Shown piece by piece: positions 24,157 through 33,770 of a stretch of DNA of 64,000 nt. Under the pieces are notes generated by a model, which was not told where the DNA came from, searched no databases, and was given only the letters and a program-made list of their open reading frames with translations. The position numbers were made by a program, and so were the translations under genes. Positions within the stretch are counted from its first letter, which is position 1; each line of letters opens with the position of its first letter. This DNA comes from Gemmatimonadota bacterium (GTDB taxonomy: Bacteria; Latescibacterota; UBA2968; GCA-2709665): NCBI GenBank assembly GCA_028877215.1, contig JAPPFJ010000011.1:1-64000 (forward strand). Direction: 5' to 3'.

Positions 24157-25074
24157 TTAACCGGTGGCGTGTAACTGCGACTTGTGGACCGGAGCTTTCC
24201 CGTTCGTGAGTACGTCAAGCAGTTTTCGCGCGGCTACGGACAGGCTACGCCCCCGTTTGTGCAGGATACCCAGGGGTCTGGTGAGTACGTCGCCCTTGAT
24301 GGTCAGCACCTTCAGGCTGCCTTCCTTGTGTTCCAGGTCGACCGAGTGTTCGGGCAGGATGGAAATGCCGAGGTCCACTTCGACGGCATCCTTGATGGTG
24401 TCGATATGATCGAACTCCATCACAATGTCGGGCTGGATGCGATGTTTGCGGAAGAACTGGTCCAGCGCATGCCGGGTATGAGTTTCCTGGGAGAAGAGGA
24501 TAAGCGGATGATCGCTGATGTCGTTGACGGCAATGTGGTCACGTTCAGCGAGCGGATTCGCGGGTGGGCAGGCGACCACCATATTGTCTTCTGAGAAGGG
24601 GATGATCTTGATGTTACGGTGCGGTCTGGGGAAGGCGACGACGCCGAAGTCAATCTCGCCGCTGGCGACGTCGTCGTAAATGCGGGGGGTGTGATTGTAA
24701 TCCAGCCTGAAGTTGACTCTGGGGAAGGCTTTGAGATAGGTCTTGAGATACGGTCCGAGTTCACGCATGCCCACGCTGTAAATGGAAGAAAGTCGAACGG
24801 TGCCCGACACCACGCCGTCCAGAGCCTCGACGCGCTGCAACATCTCGTCGTATCGCTTGACGATGTCGCCGGCGCCCTTGTAGAATACCTCTCCCTCCTT
24901 GGTCAGGCCGATCTTGCGCTTATGGCGCTCCAGCAACGGTCTGCCCTGGCGATGTTCAATACTCTTGATCTGCTGGCTGACTGCCGACTGCGTAACGCCG
25001 TTCAGGACCGCCGTCTTCGAAAAACTCTGGGTATCGATGAGGTCGCAAAAGATTTTCAGGCTCTGAATCAACAC
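24157..25074 (-). CDS. LysR-family transcriptional regulator
   Basis: 305 residues from a GTG at 25074 preceded by GAAGGAG; in-frame codons further upstream are not family-like. The winged HTH reads SLKIFCDLIDTQSFSKTA and GVTQSAVSQQIKSIE. The effector domain follows (GTVRLSSIYSVG, DFGVVAFPRPHRN, DAVEVDLGISILPEH). The gene diverges from fumC across an AT-rich 338-bp region, the classical arrangement for a LysR regulator of its neighbour. The inducer is unknown; a C4-dicarboxylate is possible. Confidence 0.9.
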   Translation of the reverse strand: MLIQSLKIFCDLIDTQSFSKTAVLNGVTQSAVSQQIKSIEHRQGRPLLERHKRKIGLTKEGEVFYKGAGDIVKRYDEMLQRVEALDGVVSGTVRLSSIYSVGMRELGPYLKTYLKAFPRVNFRLDYNHTPRIYDDVASGEIDFGVVAFPRPHRNIKIIPFSEDNMVVACPPANPLAERDHIAVNDISDHPLILFSQETHTRHALDQFFRKHRIQPDIVMEFDHIDTIKDAVEVDLGISILPEHSVDLEHKEGSLKVLTIKGDVLTRPLGILHKRGRSLSVAARKLLDVLTNGKAPVHKSQLHATG

Positions 25075-25289
25075 GTGCTCGTCTCCTTCGAATGATTCCT
25101 GCCCGGCCTTGTTGCCGCTGAAGTATTGTTCGGAATTAGAGGCCGGCAGAGGTGGTGGTGCTGTGAGGATTTCCTCGCCGTCACGGTGCGCAGGAAAGTA
25201 TAGAAGATAAGAAAGAGTAATTTTAAAAGCAAGAAAATAATATATACCATTATATTTATTGTTGTTCGCCCTGAATGAAGCGGATGTGG

Positions 25290-25318
25290 TTGCCGGGAAT
25301 GTCCGGTTTTTGTATCTT
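25290..25318 (+). promoter_or_regulatory. Putative fumC promoter
   Basis: TTGCCG at 25290-25295, a 17-bp spacer and TATCTT at 25313-25318, about 95 bp before the fumC ATG. The adjoining 25200-25262 segment is strongly AT-rich and would hold the divergent lysR promoter and operator. No specific LysR box could be fixed. Confidence 0.4.
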
Positions 25319-25412
25319 GAGATGCCCGACAATACCTGACGTTCAGTTGATAAAGTTACGATGCCGGCGCTGCTGATCCGCACCCGCGCGCCATTCGACA
25401 GGAGAAGGAGAG

Positions 25413-26807
25413 ATGGAGGGACACAGGACCGAGACGGACAGTATGGGAGAGATACAGGTACCTGACCACCGGTACTACGGCGCCCAGACGGCCAGGGCGC
25501 TGATTCATTTTGACATTGGCGAAGAACGCATGCCACGGGAATTGATCAGAGCGTTCGGCATTCTGAAAAAAGCCGCCGCGATTGTAAACCGGGATCTGGG
25601 AAAGCTCCCGCCGCACAAGGCGGACCTCATCGTGCAGGCGGCCGATGAAGTCATCGAGGGTAACCTGAACGACCACTTTCCGCTTCGGATCTGGCAGACG
25701 GGAAGCGGCACGCAAACGAATATGAACGCCAATGAGGTCATATCCAACCGGGCCATTCAGATTGCCGGCGGACGGATGGGCAGCAAGGATCCGATTCATC
25801 CTAACGACGACGTGAATATGGCGCAGTCTTCAAACGACACCTTTCCCGCGGCGATGCACATTGCGGCCGTAAGCGAGATCCACAGGCGGTTGATTCCCAT
25901 GGTCACCGAGTTGCGGGATACGCTGGCCGGCAAGGCGGACGAATTCGAGGATATTATCAAGATTGGTCGTACGCATCTGATGGACGCCGTTCCACTGACG
26001 CTGGGCCAGGAGTTTTCGGGATACGTGACGCAGCTGACGAAGGGCCTGGAGCGGATTGAGCGTTGCCTTGCCAATCTCAATGAGCTCGCGCTTGGCGGGA
26101 CGGCGGTGGGTACCGGGCTGAATACGCATCCGGAATTCGCCGACCGTGCCGCCGAACGGATTGCTGAGCTGACCGGGCATCCGTTTGTTTCCGCCGAAAA
26201 CAAGTTCGAGTCCCTGGCCGCGCACGATGCGATGGTGGAAACCAGCGGCGCCTTGAAGACGCTGGCTTGTTCGCTGATGAAAATCGCCAACGACACCCGT
26301 TGGCTGGCTTCGGGCCCGCGCTGCGGTATCGGCGAGTTGACGCTTCCCGCCAACGAGCCCGGCAGCTCGATCATGCCGGGCAAGGTGAACCCCACACAGT
26401 GCGAGGCGATGACAATGGTTGCCGCACAGGTCATCGGGAACGATACGGCGATTGCGGTGGGCGGTTCCTCGGGGAATTTCGAACTGAACGTGTTCAAACC
26501 GCTCATCGTCTACAATCTGCTGCAGTCGGTGCGATTGCTGGCCGATGCCTGCGCGGCGTTCAACGATCACTGCGCGGTGGGCATTGAACCGAACCGCGAG
26601 AACATCCGCAACCACCTGGAGCGGTCGCTCATGCTCGTCACGGCATTGAATCCCAGCATCGGATACGATAATGCGGCAAAGGTGGCCAAGAAAGCGTTCG
26701 ACGAGAACCTGACGCTTCGGGAATCCGCGGTGGCGCTCGGAATGATGGACGGGCAGGCGTTCGACGCCGCGGTCCGGCCGGAAAAGATGACGGGGCCGGG
26801 CGGCTGA
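25413..26807 (+). CDS. fumC: Fumarate hydratase class II
   Basis: 464 residues, the normal class II length, start behind AAGGAGAG. The superfamily signature [11 protein letters not shown] is present near residue 318. Other landmarks are [26 protein letters not shown] and [14 protein letters not shown]. It catalyses reversible hydration of fumarate to malate without an Fe-S cluster. Together with frdABCD 2 kb away on the opposite strand it forms the C4-dicarboxylate segment of the TCA cycle. Confidence 0.97.
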   Translation: MEGHRTETDSMGEIQVPDHRYYGAQTARALIHFDIGEERMPRELIRAFGILKKAAAIVNRDLGKLPPHKADLIVQAADEVIEGNLNDHFPLRIWQTGSGTQTNMNANEVISNRAIQIAGGRMGSKDPIHPNDDVNMAQSSNDTFPAAMHIAAVSEIHRRLIPMVTELRDTLAGKADEFEDIIKIGRTHLMDAVPLTLGQEFSGYVTQLTKGLERIERCLANLNELALGGTAVGTGLNTHPEFADRAAERIAELTGHPFVSAENKFESLAAHDAMVETSGALKTLACSLMKIANDTRWLASGPRCGIGELTLPANEPGSSIMPGKVNPTQCEAMTMVAAQVIGNDTAIAVGGSSGNFELNVFKPLIVYNLLQSVRLLADACAAFNDHCAVGIEPNRENIRNHLERSLMLVTALNPSIGYDNAAKVAKKAFDENLTLRESAVALGMMDGQAFDAAVRPEKMTGPGG

Positions 26808-26865
26808 CGTTGACGGGGGCGCCGACCCCCGACCCGGCGCTTTCGGATGACCCCACAACGACCTG

Positions 26866-26898
26866 AAAAGGCCCGGCAGGATTTCTGCCGGGCCTTTT
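26866..26898 (+). terminator. Rho-independent terminator after fumC
   Basis: AAAAGGCCCGGCAG pairs with CTGCCGGGCCTTTT around GATTT, a 14-bp stem. Located 59 bp after the fumC stop. Being symmetrical with an A-run on the left, it could also act on minus-strand transcripts from the merC side. Confidence 0.9.
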
Positions 26899-27006
26899 CG
26901 TCAGTCAAAAGGAGATTATGTGCCGGGGAGCAGCCGGTACGGCGGCCGAACGGAACGGCATCCCCTGACTTAAGTCGTCAAGAATTCGGTCAGCCGATGA
27001 CGGCCG

Positions 27007-27435
27007 TCAGAAACGCAGCGAATGAGAATCGCCCGCGTGTTCGTCTCCGCATGCAGGACAGGTCTTGCATAGATGCCGATTCAGCAGGTGCGCCGTTGCA
27101 AGCAGGATTCCTGCAGTTGTATGGAAGACGACTTCAAAGATTCCTTCAGTTGCAACGTGGCCGATGGCGATAAACGCGATTGCCACTACGATGATGAGAA
27201 ACGCTCTCCAGTGTCTGTGGTGCCTGACGCCCCAAACGGCGCTGCCCATTGCGAGAGCAACGGCTCCGACAATGATTAGTTCCGCAGGTTCGCTCGTGAG
27301 GAACCCGAGCCCCAGCAACGGCAGAACCGTTACCAGTAGCGGCATTGCCACACAATGGACCGCACATGCGCAGGACAGAACCGCGCCGACGTTATCCACC
27401 ATTTCATGGCTGATGCTGTTCTTCAAGGTTTCCAT
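27007..27435 (-). CDS. MerC-family membrane protein
   Basis: 142 residues with four hydrophobic segments. The MerC motif CACAVHCVAMPLL lies near residues 22-34, with the Cys pair expected to bind Hg(II) or another soft metal. The C terminus carries another CKTCPACGDEH cluster, a possible metal-binding tail. No merR, merA or merP neighbour is present, so mercury transport is only one option; chromosomal MerC-like proteins of unknown role are common. Confidence 0.8.
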   Translation of the reverse strand: METLKNSISHEMVDNVGAVLSCACAVHCVAMPLLVTVLPLLGLGFLTSEPAELIIVGAVALAMGSAVWGVRHHRHWRAFLIIVVAIAFIAIGHVATEGIFEVVFHTTAGILLATAHLLNRHLCKTCPACGDEHAGDSHSLRF

Positions 27436-27527
27436 TTTTTGCCTTTCAGACCGGTCCCGTGTTCATCGCGTCAGGATCGGATCACCTGAGCGCGATTACG
27501 GGTAATCTCGCTGTTTTTGAAGACGCA

Positions 27528-28841
27528 TCAGTGATCCAGATATTCCGCTATTTTGCCGCACCAGTGCGGCGGCCATTCGGTCATGTTGCCGTAGACGGCA
27601 GGCGAACCCGGGCCGCGGGGATGTCTGGAAGACATGACCCCGCCGTCGTCGCCGTCCAGGCCGAAAAGGTTGCCGATCAGGTGTGCGCGTTCGTCTTCCT
27701 TGATCCGGGTGGCCTTAAAGTAAAGCGCCAGGACGTTTGGCGGGACGTGCACACCCGCAACCGCACGCGATTTCTCCTCGGGCGAGTGTTTGTACCTGAC
27801 TTCCTGAAAAACGCCGATATGAAGATCACGGTGGCGTTCCGTCCTGGCGATGTATCCCTTCAGGTTGTCCTCACCCAGAACCCAGGACTTCCATCCTGTC
27901 GTCCGGGTTGTGAACCGGGCCTTTTCAGATGGAATCGCAACGGCGTCCACGCCCAGGTCCTCCGCGCTGCCGACGTCGGGGTTCCCGCCGCATTTCTTCC
28001 GGATATTGTCCACCCACCAGAGAATGGACTCCGTCCACAGGTTGCGGTTGACGTCGCTGAACCGCTGGCCTTCCGCCCGGTAGAAGCGAAACCGGATCGC
28101 GCTCGGGTCCGGTGGTTCCGCCTCGGCAACGGGTTCGGGCGTTGTTTCGAGCCGCTCGGGGCCGCGGCGTGCTTTCTGCCAGGGCCGGGTGGGCAACGTG
28201 TAATCGAGGCCCAGAGCATATACCGAAGGGATTGCGCGGGCTGAAACTCGCCCTTCGCCTGCGTGAGTCGATACCACGCCGATCACGCGGCCGGATTCGT
28301 CCAACAGCGGTCCTCCGTTGCCGCCGGCAGAAGCGGCGGCGCCCAGGGGATAGGAGCGCACGCCGTCGACGATTTCGGCGGGACTCATCTTTCCGTCGAC
28401 AAGTCTGAATGCCTCCCCCTCGACCGTCTCTACGATAAAGGTCTCCTTGATCTCGACCGTGTCCCCGGCGTCCAGCTCCAGCAGCGGTCTGCCGAAAACC
28501 TTGATCCGAATCAAGGCCACGTTTCGTTTTTCGTCACTGTCGATCAGTCCCGAAACTCCGAACGCCTCGCCGGATTCGAACCTGGCGACAACCCCGACCG
28601 CGTCGTCCACAAGATCCCAGGTTGTAACCGCGATTCTGCTGTCCAGGGCGAGAAAGCCCATTCCCCGGACCCGGGAACCGTTTCTTTTTTCGACTTCCAG
28701 AACGACAACCGAAGCGCGCGCTTTCCCGTAGGCGGCGTCAGGTGGGTTATCCGACGCGTGGGCGGCTGAACAGAGAACCTTGCACAGGAACACCGCCATC
28801 CAAACCGCGGTTGAAGACGGGATGACCGATGCCGGTTTCAT
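27528..28841 (-). CDS. Secreted trypsin-fold protein lacking the catalytic triad
   Basis: 437 residues with a signal peptide (VWMAVFLCKVLCSAAHA). Residues 40-215 follow the DegP/trypsin pattern, but every triad position is changed. VTTWDLVD has Asp76 where His belongs, RNVALIRI has Asn107 for Asp, and GGNGGPLL has Asn175 for Ser. The remaining 220 residues are unassigned and Cys-poor, possibly a ligand-binding module. It sits just downstream of frdD on the same strand. It is probably an inactive protease used as an adaptor. The start codon is uncertain (28841 or the in-frame ATG 14 codons later). Confidence 0.75.
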   Translation of the reverse strand: MKPASVIPSSTAVWMAVFLCKVLCSAAHASDNPPDAAYGKARASVVVLEVEKRNGSRVRGMGFLALDSRIAVTTWDLVDDAVGVVARFESGEAFGVSGLIDSDEKRNVALIRIKVFGRPLLELDAGDTVEIKETFIVETVEGEAFRLVDGKMSPAEIVDGVRSYPLGAAASAGGNGGPLLDESGRVIGVVSTHAGEGRVSARAIPSVYALGLDYTLPTRPWQKARRGPERLETTPEPVAEAEPPDPSAIRFRFYRAEGQRFSDVNRNLWTESILWWVDNIRKKCGGNPDVGSAEDLGVDAVAIPSEKARFTTRTTGWKSWVLGEDNLKGYIARTERHRDLHIGVFQEVRYKHSPEEKSRAVAGVHVPPNVLALYFKATRIKEDERAHLIGNLFGLDGDDGGVMSSRHPRGPGSPAVYGNMTEWPPHWCGKIAEYLDH

Positions 28842-28910
28842 AGGCGGTCTCGATATTCGAAAGGTCCGGTGTACACGGCCTGAAGATTCAGGTTGTTTTC
28901 GAAAGGACCT

Positions 28911-29267
28911 TCAAATTACCCACAGAACGTACAGCGAAGCCGCTGTGCCGAGGAGAGCGCCGCCGTAGCACAGGACGTCCAGCGAGAGCAGCAGTTTCCG
29001 GATGCCCATTTCGTGCAGTGAGAAACGAATGCGGTGGGCGGCGTGAAAGAGCGGAGGGACAATGAGAACGAACAGATAGACTTTGACAAGCGGATTCGCA
29101 AGCAGGGTTTTCATCCGGCTGTATTCCAGCAGGCTCTTGTCGATCAGGCCGAGCGGCACGGCCAGCCCGATAAGAAAGATGTGGACGGGTATCAACAGCG
29201 CGGCAACCACGCCGCCCATTGAGAACATGCCCCACCAGAAGGGTTCGGTTCTGTCTTCCTTGTACAC
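28911..29267 (-). CDS. frdD: Fumarate reductase membrane subunit D
   Basis: 118 residues, three membrane helices, matching the E. coli FrdD length. The start reads YKEDRTEPFWWGMFSMGG, with the family EPFWWG motif, and HAAHRIRF lies in the second half. It anchors FrdAB to the membrane and helps form the quinol site with FrdC. Fourth gene of the frdABCD operon, 9 bp after frdC. Confidence 0.93.
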   Translation of the reverse strand: MYKEDRTEPFWWGMFSMGGVVAALLIPVHIFLIGLAVPLGLIDKSLLEYSRMKTLLANPLVKVYLFVLIVPPLFHAAHRIRFSLHEMGIRKLLLSLDVLCYGGALLGTAASLYVLWVI

Positions 29268-29276
29268 GGATTCCCC

Positions 29277-29702
29277 CTACTCTATACAACCGACTTTCAA
29301 TGTCAGAAACAGGCATGCGACAACCGCCGACGCGACGATCCATGAGAGATAGGCGCCAAGTCCCACGAGAAAGGGCGGTATCGTCAGACGTCCGATTCGA
29401 ACGATCTGGATTTTGGATACCAGCCCCAGCCATGTGATGCTGTGGTACAGTGCGAACAGGAGGACGATGGCATAACCCAAGACAAAAGGTACGGACCGGA
29501 GCGTTTCCTGGAACATATCGTGGACTTCAGCGCCCCGGGAGACGAGAAACAGCTGGTACAGGTATACCAGAACAAACAGGGCGATAAACACGCTGGTCGA
29601 TTCCCGGATCATGAACAGGAAGTAGCGGCGATTGTGCAACCACCACGTGATCGGAACCGGACGCACATACGCCTTGTGTTCGGTTTCGTGTTCGCGCGTC
29701 AT
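29277..29702 (-). CDS. frdC: Fumarate reductase membrane subunit C
   Basis: 141 residues from the ATG at 29702. The family opening RPVPITWWLHNRRYFLFMIRE is split here as RPVPITWWLHNRRYF then LFMIRE, followed by three helices. A His in YHSITW lies in the second half. It starts 1 bp after the frdB stop. An upstream in-frame ATG would add 53 unrelated residues overlapping frdB and is rejected. Confidence 0.93.
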   Translation of the reverse strand: MTREHETEHKAYVRPVPITWWLHNRRYFLFMIRESTSVFIALFVLVYLYQLFLVSRGAEVHDMFQETLRSVPFVLGYAIVLLFALYHSITWLGLVSKIQIVRIGRLTIPPFLVGLGAYLSWIVASAVVACLFLTLKVGCIE

Positions 29703-29703
29703 C

Positions 29704-30453
29704 TTACTTCTTCCCCCATGGTAGGAGAACGGATTTGAACCAGCCGCCGGTTGTGGCCACCTTGTTCCGCTGGATGGCGGCTGCGGGATCCACGTCTTTG
29801 GGACAGACCACTGAGCATTCGCCAATGTAGGTGCATTCCCAGATGCCCTCGGCGCTCGCAATCACGTGTTGACGCCGTTCCTGTCCCTCGTCGCGGGAGT
29901 CCAGGTTGTACCGGTGCCCCAGGGCAATGGCGGCGGGGCCGATGAATTCGGTCTCGAGTCCGTACACGGGACAGGCGGCGTAGCAAAGCATGCAGTTGAT
30001 GCACATGCTGAACTGCTTGTATTCCTTCAGCTCATCGGGCGTCTGCAGGTATTCCCCTTCCGATACGGGCTTTTCTTCCTCACGGATGATCCAGGGCTGC
30101 ACCGCCTGGAGTTTGTCCATAAAGTCGGTCATGTCGATGATCAGATCCCGGACGATGGGAAAGTTCTGCAAGGGTTCCACACGGACTTCGCCGGGGTAAT
30201 AGTCGCGCAGGAATGCGGCACAGGAGAGCTTGGGTTCGCCGTTGACCATCATGCCGCAACTGCCGCAGACACCCATCCGGCAGGACCATCGGAAAGACAG
30301 AGAGCCGTCAATGTGGTCCTTGATATGGTTCAGCCCGTCCAACACCACCCAGTCGTCCTGAAAATCGATATCGTAAGACTGTTCGACGGGTTCGTCTTCC
30401 TGTTCGGGGCGATAGCGGGTAACGTTTATCGTAATTTTCTTGCCATTACTCAT
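29704..30453 (-). CDS. frdB: Fumarate reductase iron-sulfur subunit
   Basis: 249 residues. The 2Fe-2S ligands are in [11 protein letters not shown] plus a later Cys in LSCAAF. The 4Fe-4S and 3Fe-4S ligands lie in [12 protein letters not shown] and [12 protein letters not shown]. It transfers electrons between the quinol site and FrdA flavin. The gene is 27 bp after frdA and directly abuts frdC. Confidence 0.96.
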   Translation of the reverse strand: MSNGKKITINVTRYRPEQEDEPVEQSYDIDFQDDWVVLDGLNHIKDHIDGSLSFRWSCRMGVCGSCGMMVNGEPKLSCAAFLRDYYPGEVRVEPLQNFPIVRDLIIDMTDFMDKLQAVQPWIIREEEKPVSEGEYLQTPDELKEYKQFSMCINCMLCYAACPVYGLETEFIGPAAIALGHRYNLDSRDEGQERRQHVIASAEGIWECTYIGECSVVCPKDVDPAAAIQRNKVATTGGWFKSVLLPWGKK

Positions 30454-30480
30454 GAAATTCCCCTTGCGCGGGATTCGAAA

Positions 30481-32190
30481 TCAGTACTTGCGCTCTTCGG
30501 GTTGCCAGCGCGTGATCGTTACGGGAAGGTAGTCGATTCGCGGACCTGCTTCCGTCCTGTACGTCAATGAGTGTTTCAGGTATTCCTCATCGTTGCGATC
30601 CTCGAAATCCGACCGGGAGTGAGAGCCCCTGGATTCCTTGCGATCCAGGGCGGCGTGCGCAAGCGCTTCCGCCGCATCCAGCATGAATCCCAGTTCGAGC
30701 GCCGCCGTGAGTTCGGTGTTGAATACGCTGGATGTGTCATCCAGACCGACGTTCCGGAAGCGCTCCTGAAGTTTCCTCAGGGTTTCGCAGGTTTCCTTCA
30801 ACGTCTCTTCGTCGCGGAAGATACCCGCGCCGCGTTCCATGGCCGCCTGCATTTCGGAACGGATGTCCGCGACGCGTTCCTTGCCGTTGCGCGGCTGCAG
30901 GTACGTCCCTTCGATGCGCCGCCGTTCGTCGCGGTTGAGATTTTCGAGGGTGTCCGCACCCGGGGATTCCCGGCCGGCGGCGTATTCCGCGGCGACCTTT
31001 CCCGCGCGCGCGCCGAAGACGAGGCACTCCGTCAGGGAATTGGAGCCCAGCCGGTTGGCGCCGTTGAGACTCACGCATGCGGCTTCGCCGGCGGCGTAGA
31101 GGCCCTGGACGGGCGTGGCGCCGTTGATGTCCGTGTGGACGCCTCCCATCATGTAATGGACGACGGGGCGGACGGGGATGGGCTCCTGAACCGGATCGAT
31201 ACCCACGTAGTTCCTGGCCAGTTCCCGGACGAATGGCAGCTTCTCGTCGATGACTTTCTCGCCAAGATGTCTCAGGTCCAGGTGGACGTAGCTGCCATAG
31301 GGACCGTCGAAGACGCGGCCCTCCCGCATTTCATACATGAATGCGCGCGACAGGATATCGCGCGGTCCCAGTTCCATCTTCCCGGGTATGTATTCGCTCA
31401 GGTAGCGCTCGCCCCTGTTGTTGACCAGGTATCCGCCTTCCCCCCGGGACGCTTCCGTCATCAGGATACCCGTACCCGGAAGGCCGGTGGGATGGTACTG
31501 CACGAACTCCATGTCCTTCAACGGACACCCGATGCGGTAGGCCAGGGCCATACCGTCGCCGTTCTTTATGGCGGCATTCGTCGTAAACGGGAAGATCTTG
31601 CCGCCGCCGCCGGTACAGATGATAACGGTTTTCGCTCCGATCGCGTGGATGCCGCCCGAGCGCATGTTCAGCGCGGATACGCCGCAGACCCTTCCGTCGT
31701 CCACGAGCAGAGACGTGACGAACCACTCGTCGTAACGGGTAACCGCTTTGTATTTGAGGGAGGTCTGAAACAGGGCGTGCAGCATGTGGAATCCGGTCTT
31801 GTCCGCCGCGTAGAGCGTTCGCTTCACGCTCATGCCGCCGAAGGCCCGGACGCTGACGCGGCCGTCCTCATCCCGACTCCAGGGGCAGCCCCAGTGTTCC
31901 AGTTGGATGGATTCGTCCTGCGCTTCCTTGACAAAGGCTTCGACGACGTCCTGGTCGGCCAGGTAGTCGCTGCCCCGTATGGTGTCGAACGAGTGCAGGT
32001 CCAGATTGTCGTATTCGCGCATGACGGCCGCCGCGCCGCCCTCGGCAGAGACGGTGTGGCTGCGCATGGGGTAGACCTTGGAGACGACAGCGACGTCCAG
32101 ACCGGAGTCGGTCTCGGCCGCGGCGATTGCGGCGCGCAATCCCGCGGCGCCGCCCCCTACAAGAAGCACGTCGTGAATCGGTATGTCCAT
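30481..32190 (-). CDS. frdA: Fumarate reductase flavoprotein subunit
   Basis: 569 residues. FAD Rossmann motif [17 protein letters not shown] at the N terminus. The covalent flavin His is in [10 protein letters not shown], as in E. coli FrdA. Active-site segments [21 protein letters not shown] and [14 protein letters not shown] are present. The four-subunit frdABCD layout with two small anchors indicates the quinol:fumarate reductase (or reversible) type rather than the diheme SdhC type. First gene of the operon. Confidence 0.96.
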   Translation of the reverse strand: MDIPIHDVLLVGGGAAGLRAAIAAAETDSGLDVAVVSKVYPMRSHTVSAEGGAAAVMREYDNLDLHSFDTIRGSDYLADQDVVEAFVKEAQDESIQLEHWGCPWSRDEDGRVSVRAFGGMSVKRTLYAADKTGFHMLHALFQTSLKYKAVTRYDEWFVTSLLVDDGRVCGVSALNMRSGGIHAIGAKTVIICTGGGGKIFPFTTNAAIKNGDGMALAYRIGCPLKDMEFVQYHPTGLPGTGILMTEASRGEGGYLVNNRGERYLSEYIPGKMELGPRDILSRAFMYEMREGRVFDGPYGSYVHLDLRHLGEKVIDEKLPFVRELARNYVGIDPVQEPIPVRPVVHYMMGGVHTDINGATPVQGLYAAGEAACVSLNGANRLGSNSLTECLVFGARAGKVAAEYAAGRESPGADTLENLNRDERRRIEGTYLQPRNGKERVADIRSEMQAAMERGAGIFRDEETLKETCETLRKLQERFRNVGLDDTSSVFNTELTAALELGFMLDAAEALAHAALDRKESRGSHSRSDFEDRNDEEYLKHSLTYRTEAGPRIDYLPVTITRWQPEERKY

Positions 32191-32591
32191 TTATGTCCCC
32201 TGAAGGCGCAGTTGAATCGCGTTCGGTTCGTTCGCAAACAGCGTTTATTATAACGATTTAGGAGAAACCCGTCAATATTAACCTCAATTTCACCAAAAAC
32301 AGCAAGGCGGCGTCGCGACGAGTCCTTCCGAAACGGGCCGAAAGGTCATCCGGACGGACATTTTTTCGGTTCACGTCCAGTGACCTGGTTTATCCTGGTA
32401 ATCCGCAGTTTAATCGCCTCTATTAACGCGCACATATTTGAATTAACGTCCCCGAAGAATGACGAATCAAGGTGAAGCTGGGCGAAACCGGAGGTCGCTT
32501 CGACGATGCGACGCGAGGATTCGATCGACGGATTCAGACCCTGTCGCGGCGGTTTTCGGGCGCAGGTACACTCCGCGTGAAACGGGTTTCG
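32191..32591. other. Intergenic region upstream of frdA
   Basis: 401 bp holding the expected frd promoter region. An AT-rich stretch (about 32240-32300) lies just upstream of frdA. No clear sigma70 boxes or operators could be fixed, and no gene is supported. Confidence 0.4.
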
Positions 32592-33698
32592 TCACTGCAA
32601 CCGGCCGCGGGCCGGAAGCGGCCAGACGGCTTCAACAGCGCCATCGCGGATTCCATAGAGTTCGTCGTGCAGGACGACCGTGGTGTCGGAGTAACCCGCC
32701 ACGAATTCAATGGTCTCGCCAACCCGCGGTGTCTCAGCGGGCGCGCTCAGTTCGATCTTGCCGTGCTCGGCGGACAGGGCAACCAGATTGACATTGGGAA
32801 TGCCAATGGGCTCGGGTACGGACGCGTCGCTGCTCATGGTCTTCTTCCCCGCGTCGCAGATGATGCGTGCAGGCGTGGGGCGACTGGTGACCGTGGAGAG
32901 GACCGTAAGGGCGTATTCGTGTTTCACGCCGAAAACGTTGCGGTAACGGATATCGCCGAAGATGCCGCCGCCGGCTTCGATTTCGGTGATGCCTGGATGG
33001 AACGCGCTGATCCAGTAGGTGCCTGTGCCGCCGCAACTGAGGATGCCCACGGGGAAGCCGTTGCGCCGGCACAGGTCGGCGCTGTCCGTGAGTTTGGACA
33101 GGGATTCGGTGATAAGCCGTCGTTTCTCGTCGATGTCCTCGATGGCCAGGGTGTGCGCTTCCCACGTCATCAGGCCGGAGAACTGCAGGCCCGGGCACGC
33201 GGCGACGGTCCGCGCAAGCGAGAGAACGGCTTCGCCCGGCGCAACGCCCGCGCGGTTCATGCCCACGTTGACCTCGATCAGCACCCGGATGCGGACCCCT
33301 TTTTCCGTGGCGGCGAGATCGATTTCGCGAACATTGTTCTCGTCGTCCACGCAGACCATGACGTCGGCATGATTTCTGAGGTTGACCAGGCGTGCGATTT
33401 TTCGGGCGCCCACGACCTGGTTGGCGATGAGGATATCTCTGACGCCGCCCGCCGCCATCACTTCGGCCTCGCCGAGCTTGGCGCAGGTAATCCCGATGGC
33501 GCCCTCTTCCAACAGCCTGTGCGCAAGCGCCGGCGTCTTCATGCCCTTCGTGTGGGGCCGCCACTGGACGCCCGCCTGTTGGATGATGACGTCTGCCATC
33601 TTCCGGGTGTTGCGTTCCAGCGTGGGCAGGTCCACCAGGAGGGCCGGGGTGTCCAGGTCTTCCTTGCGGCAACCGGTGAGATGCGTCTGAACGATCAT
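32592..33698 (-). CDS. D-threonine aldolase / D-serine dehydratase-like (DSD1-family) PLP enzyme
   Basis: 368 residues. Alanine-racemase-type barrel: DLDTPALLVDLPTLERN opens the protein and Lys51 in RPHTKGMK should bind PLP. LIEVNVGMNRAGV and SCGGTGTYW are barrel strands around the cofactor. The C-terminal metal segment reads VVLHDELYGIRDG rather than the HCD motif of characterised D-threonine aldolases, so the exact reaction (aldol cleavage or dehydration of a D-hydroxy amino acid) stays open. Confidence 0.87.
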   Translation of the reverse strand: MIVQTHLTGCRKEDLDTPALLVDLPTLERNTRKMADVIIQQAGVQWRPHTKGMKTPALAHRLLEEGAIGITCAKLGEAEVMAAGGVRDILIANQVVGARKIARLVNLRNHADVMVCVDDENNVREIDLAATEKGVRIRVLIEVNVGMNRAGVAPGEAVLSLARTVAACPGLQFSGLMTWEAHTLAIEDIDEKRRLITESLSKLTDSADLCRRNGFPVGILSCGGTGTYWISAFHPGITEIEAGGGIFGDIRYRNVFGVKHEYALTVLSTVTSRPTPARIICDAGKKTMSSDASVPEPIGIPNVNLVALSAEHGKIELSAPAETPRVGETIEFVAGYSDTTVVLHDELYGIRDGAVEAVWPLPARGRLQ

Positions 33699-33770
33699 GA
33701 GGAATCCTCGGGTTTCGGGTTCTTCGGCACCGGAACTTTCCCGCGGGGGATGGTCACGTCAACGCTGCCT

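Noticed and set aside
24157..25536. Long version of the LysR protein (459 residues)
   Set aside because: The extra 154 residues precede the HTH without homology and cover the divergent promoter region; GTG at 25074 behind GAAGGAG is better.
30571..32253. 560-residue plus-strand ORF antisense to frdA
   Set aside because: Shadow of frdA in GC-rich DNA; composition is odd and no motif or ribosome site is present.
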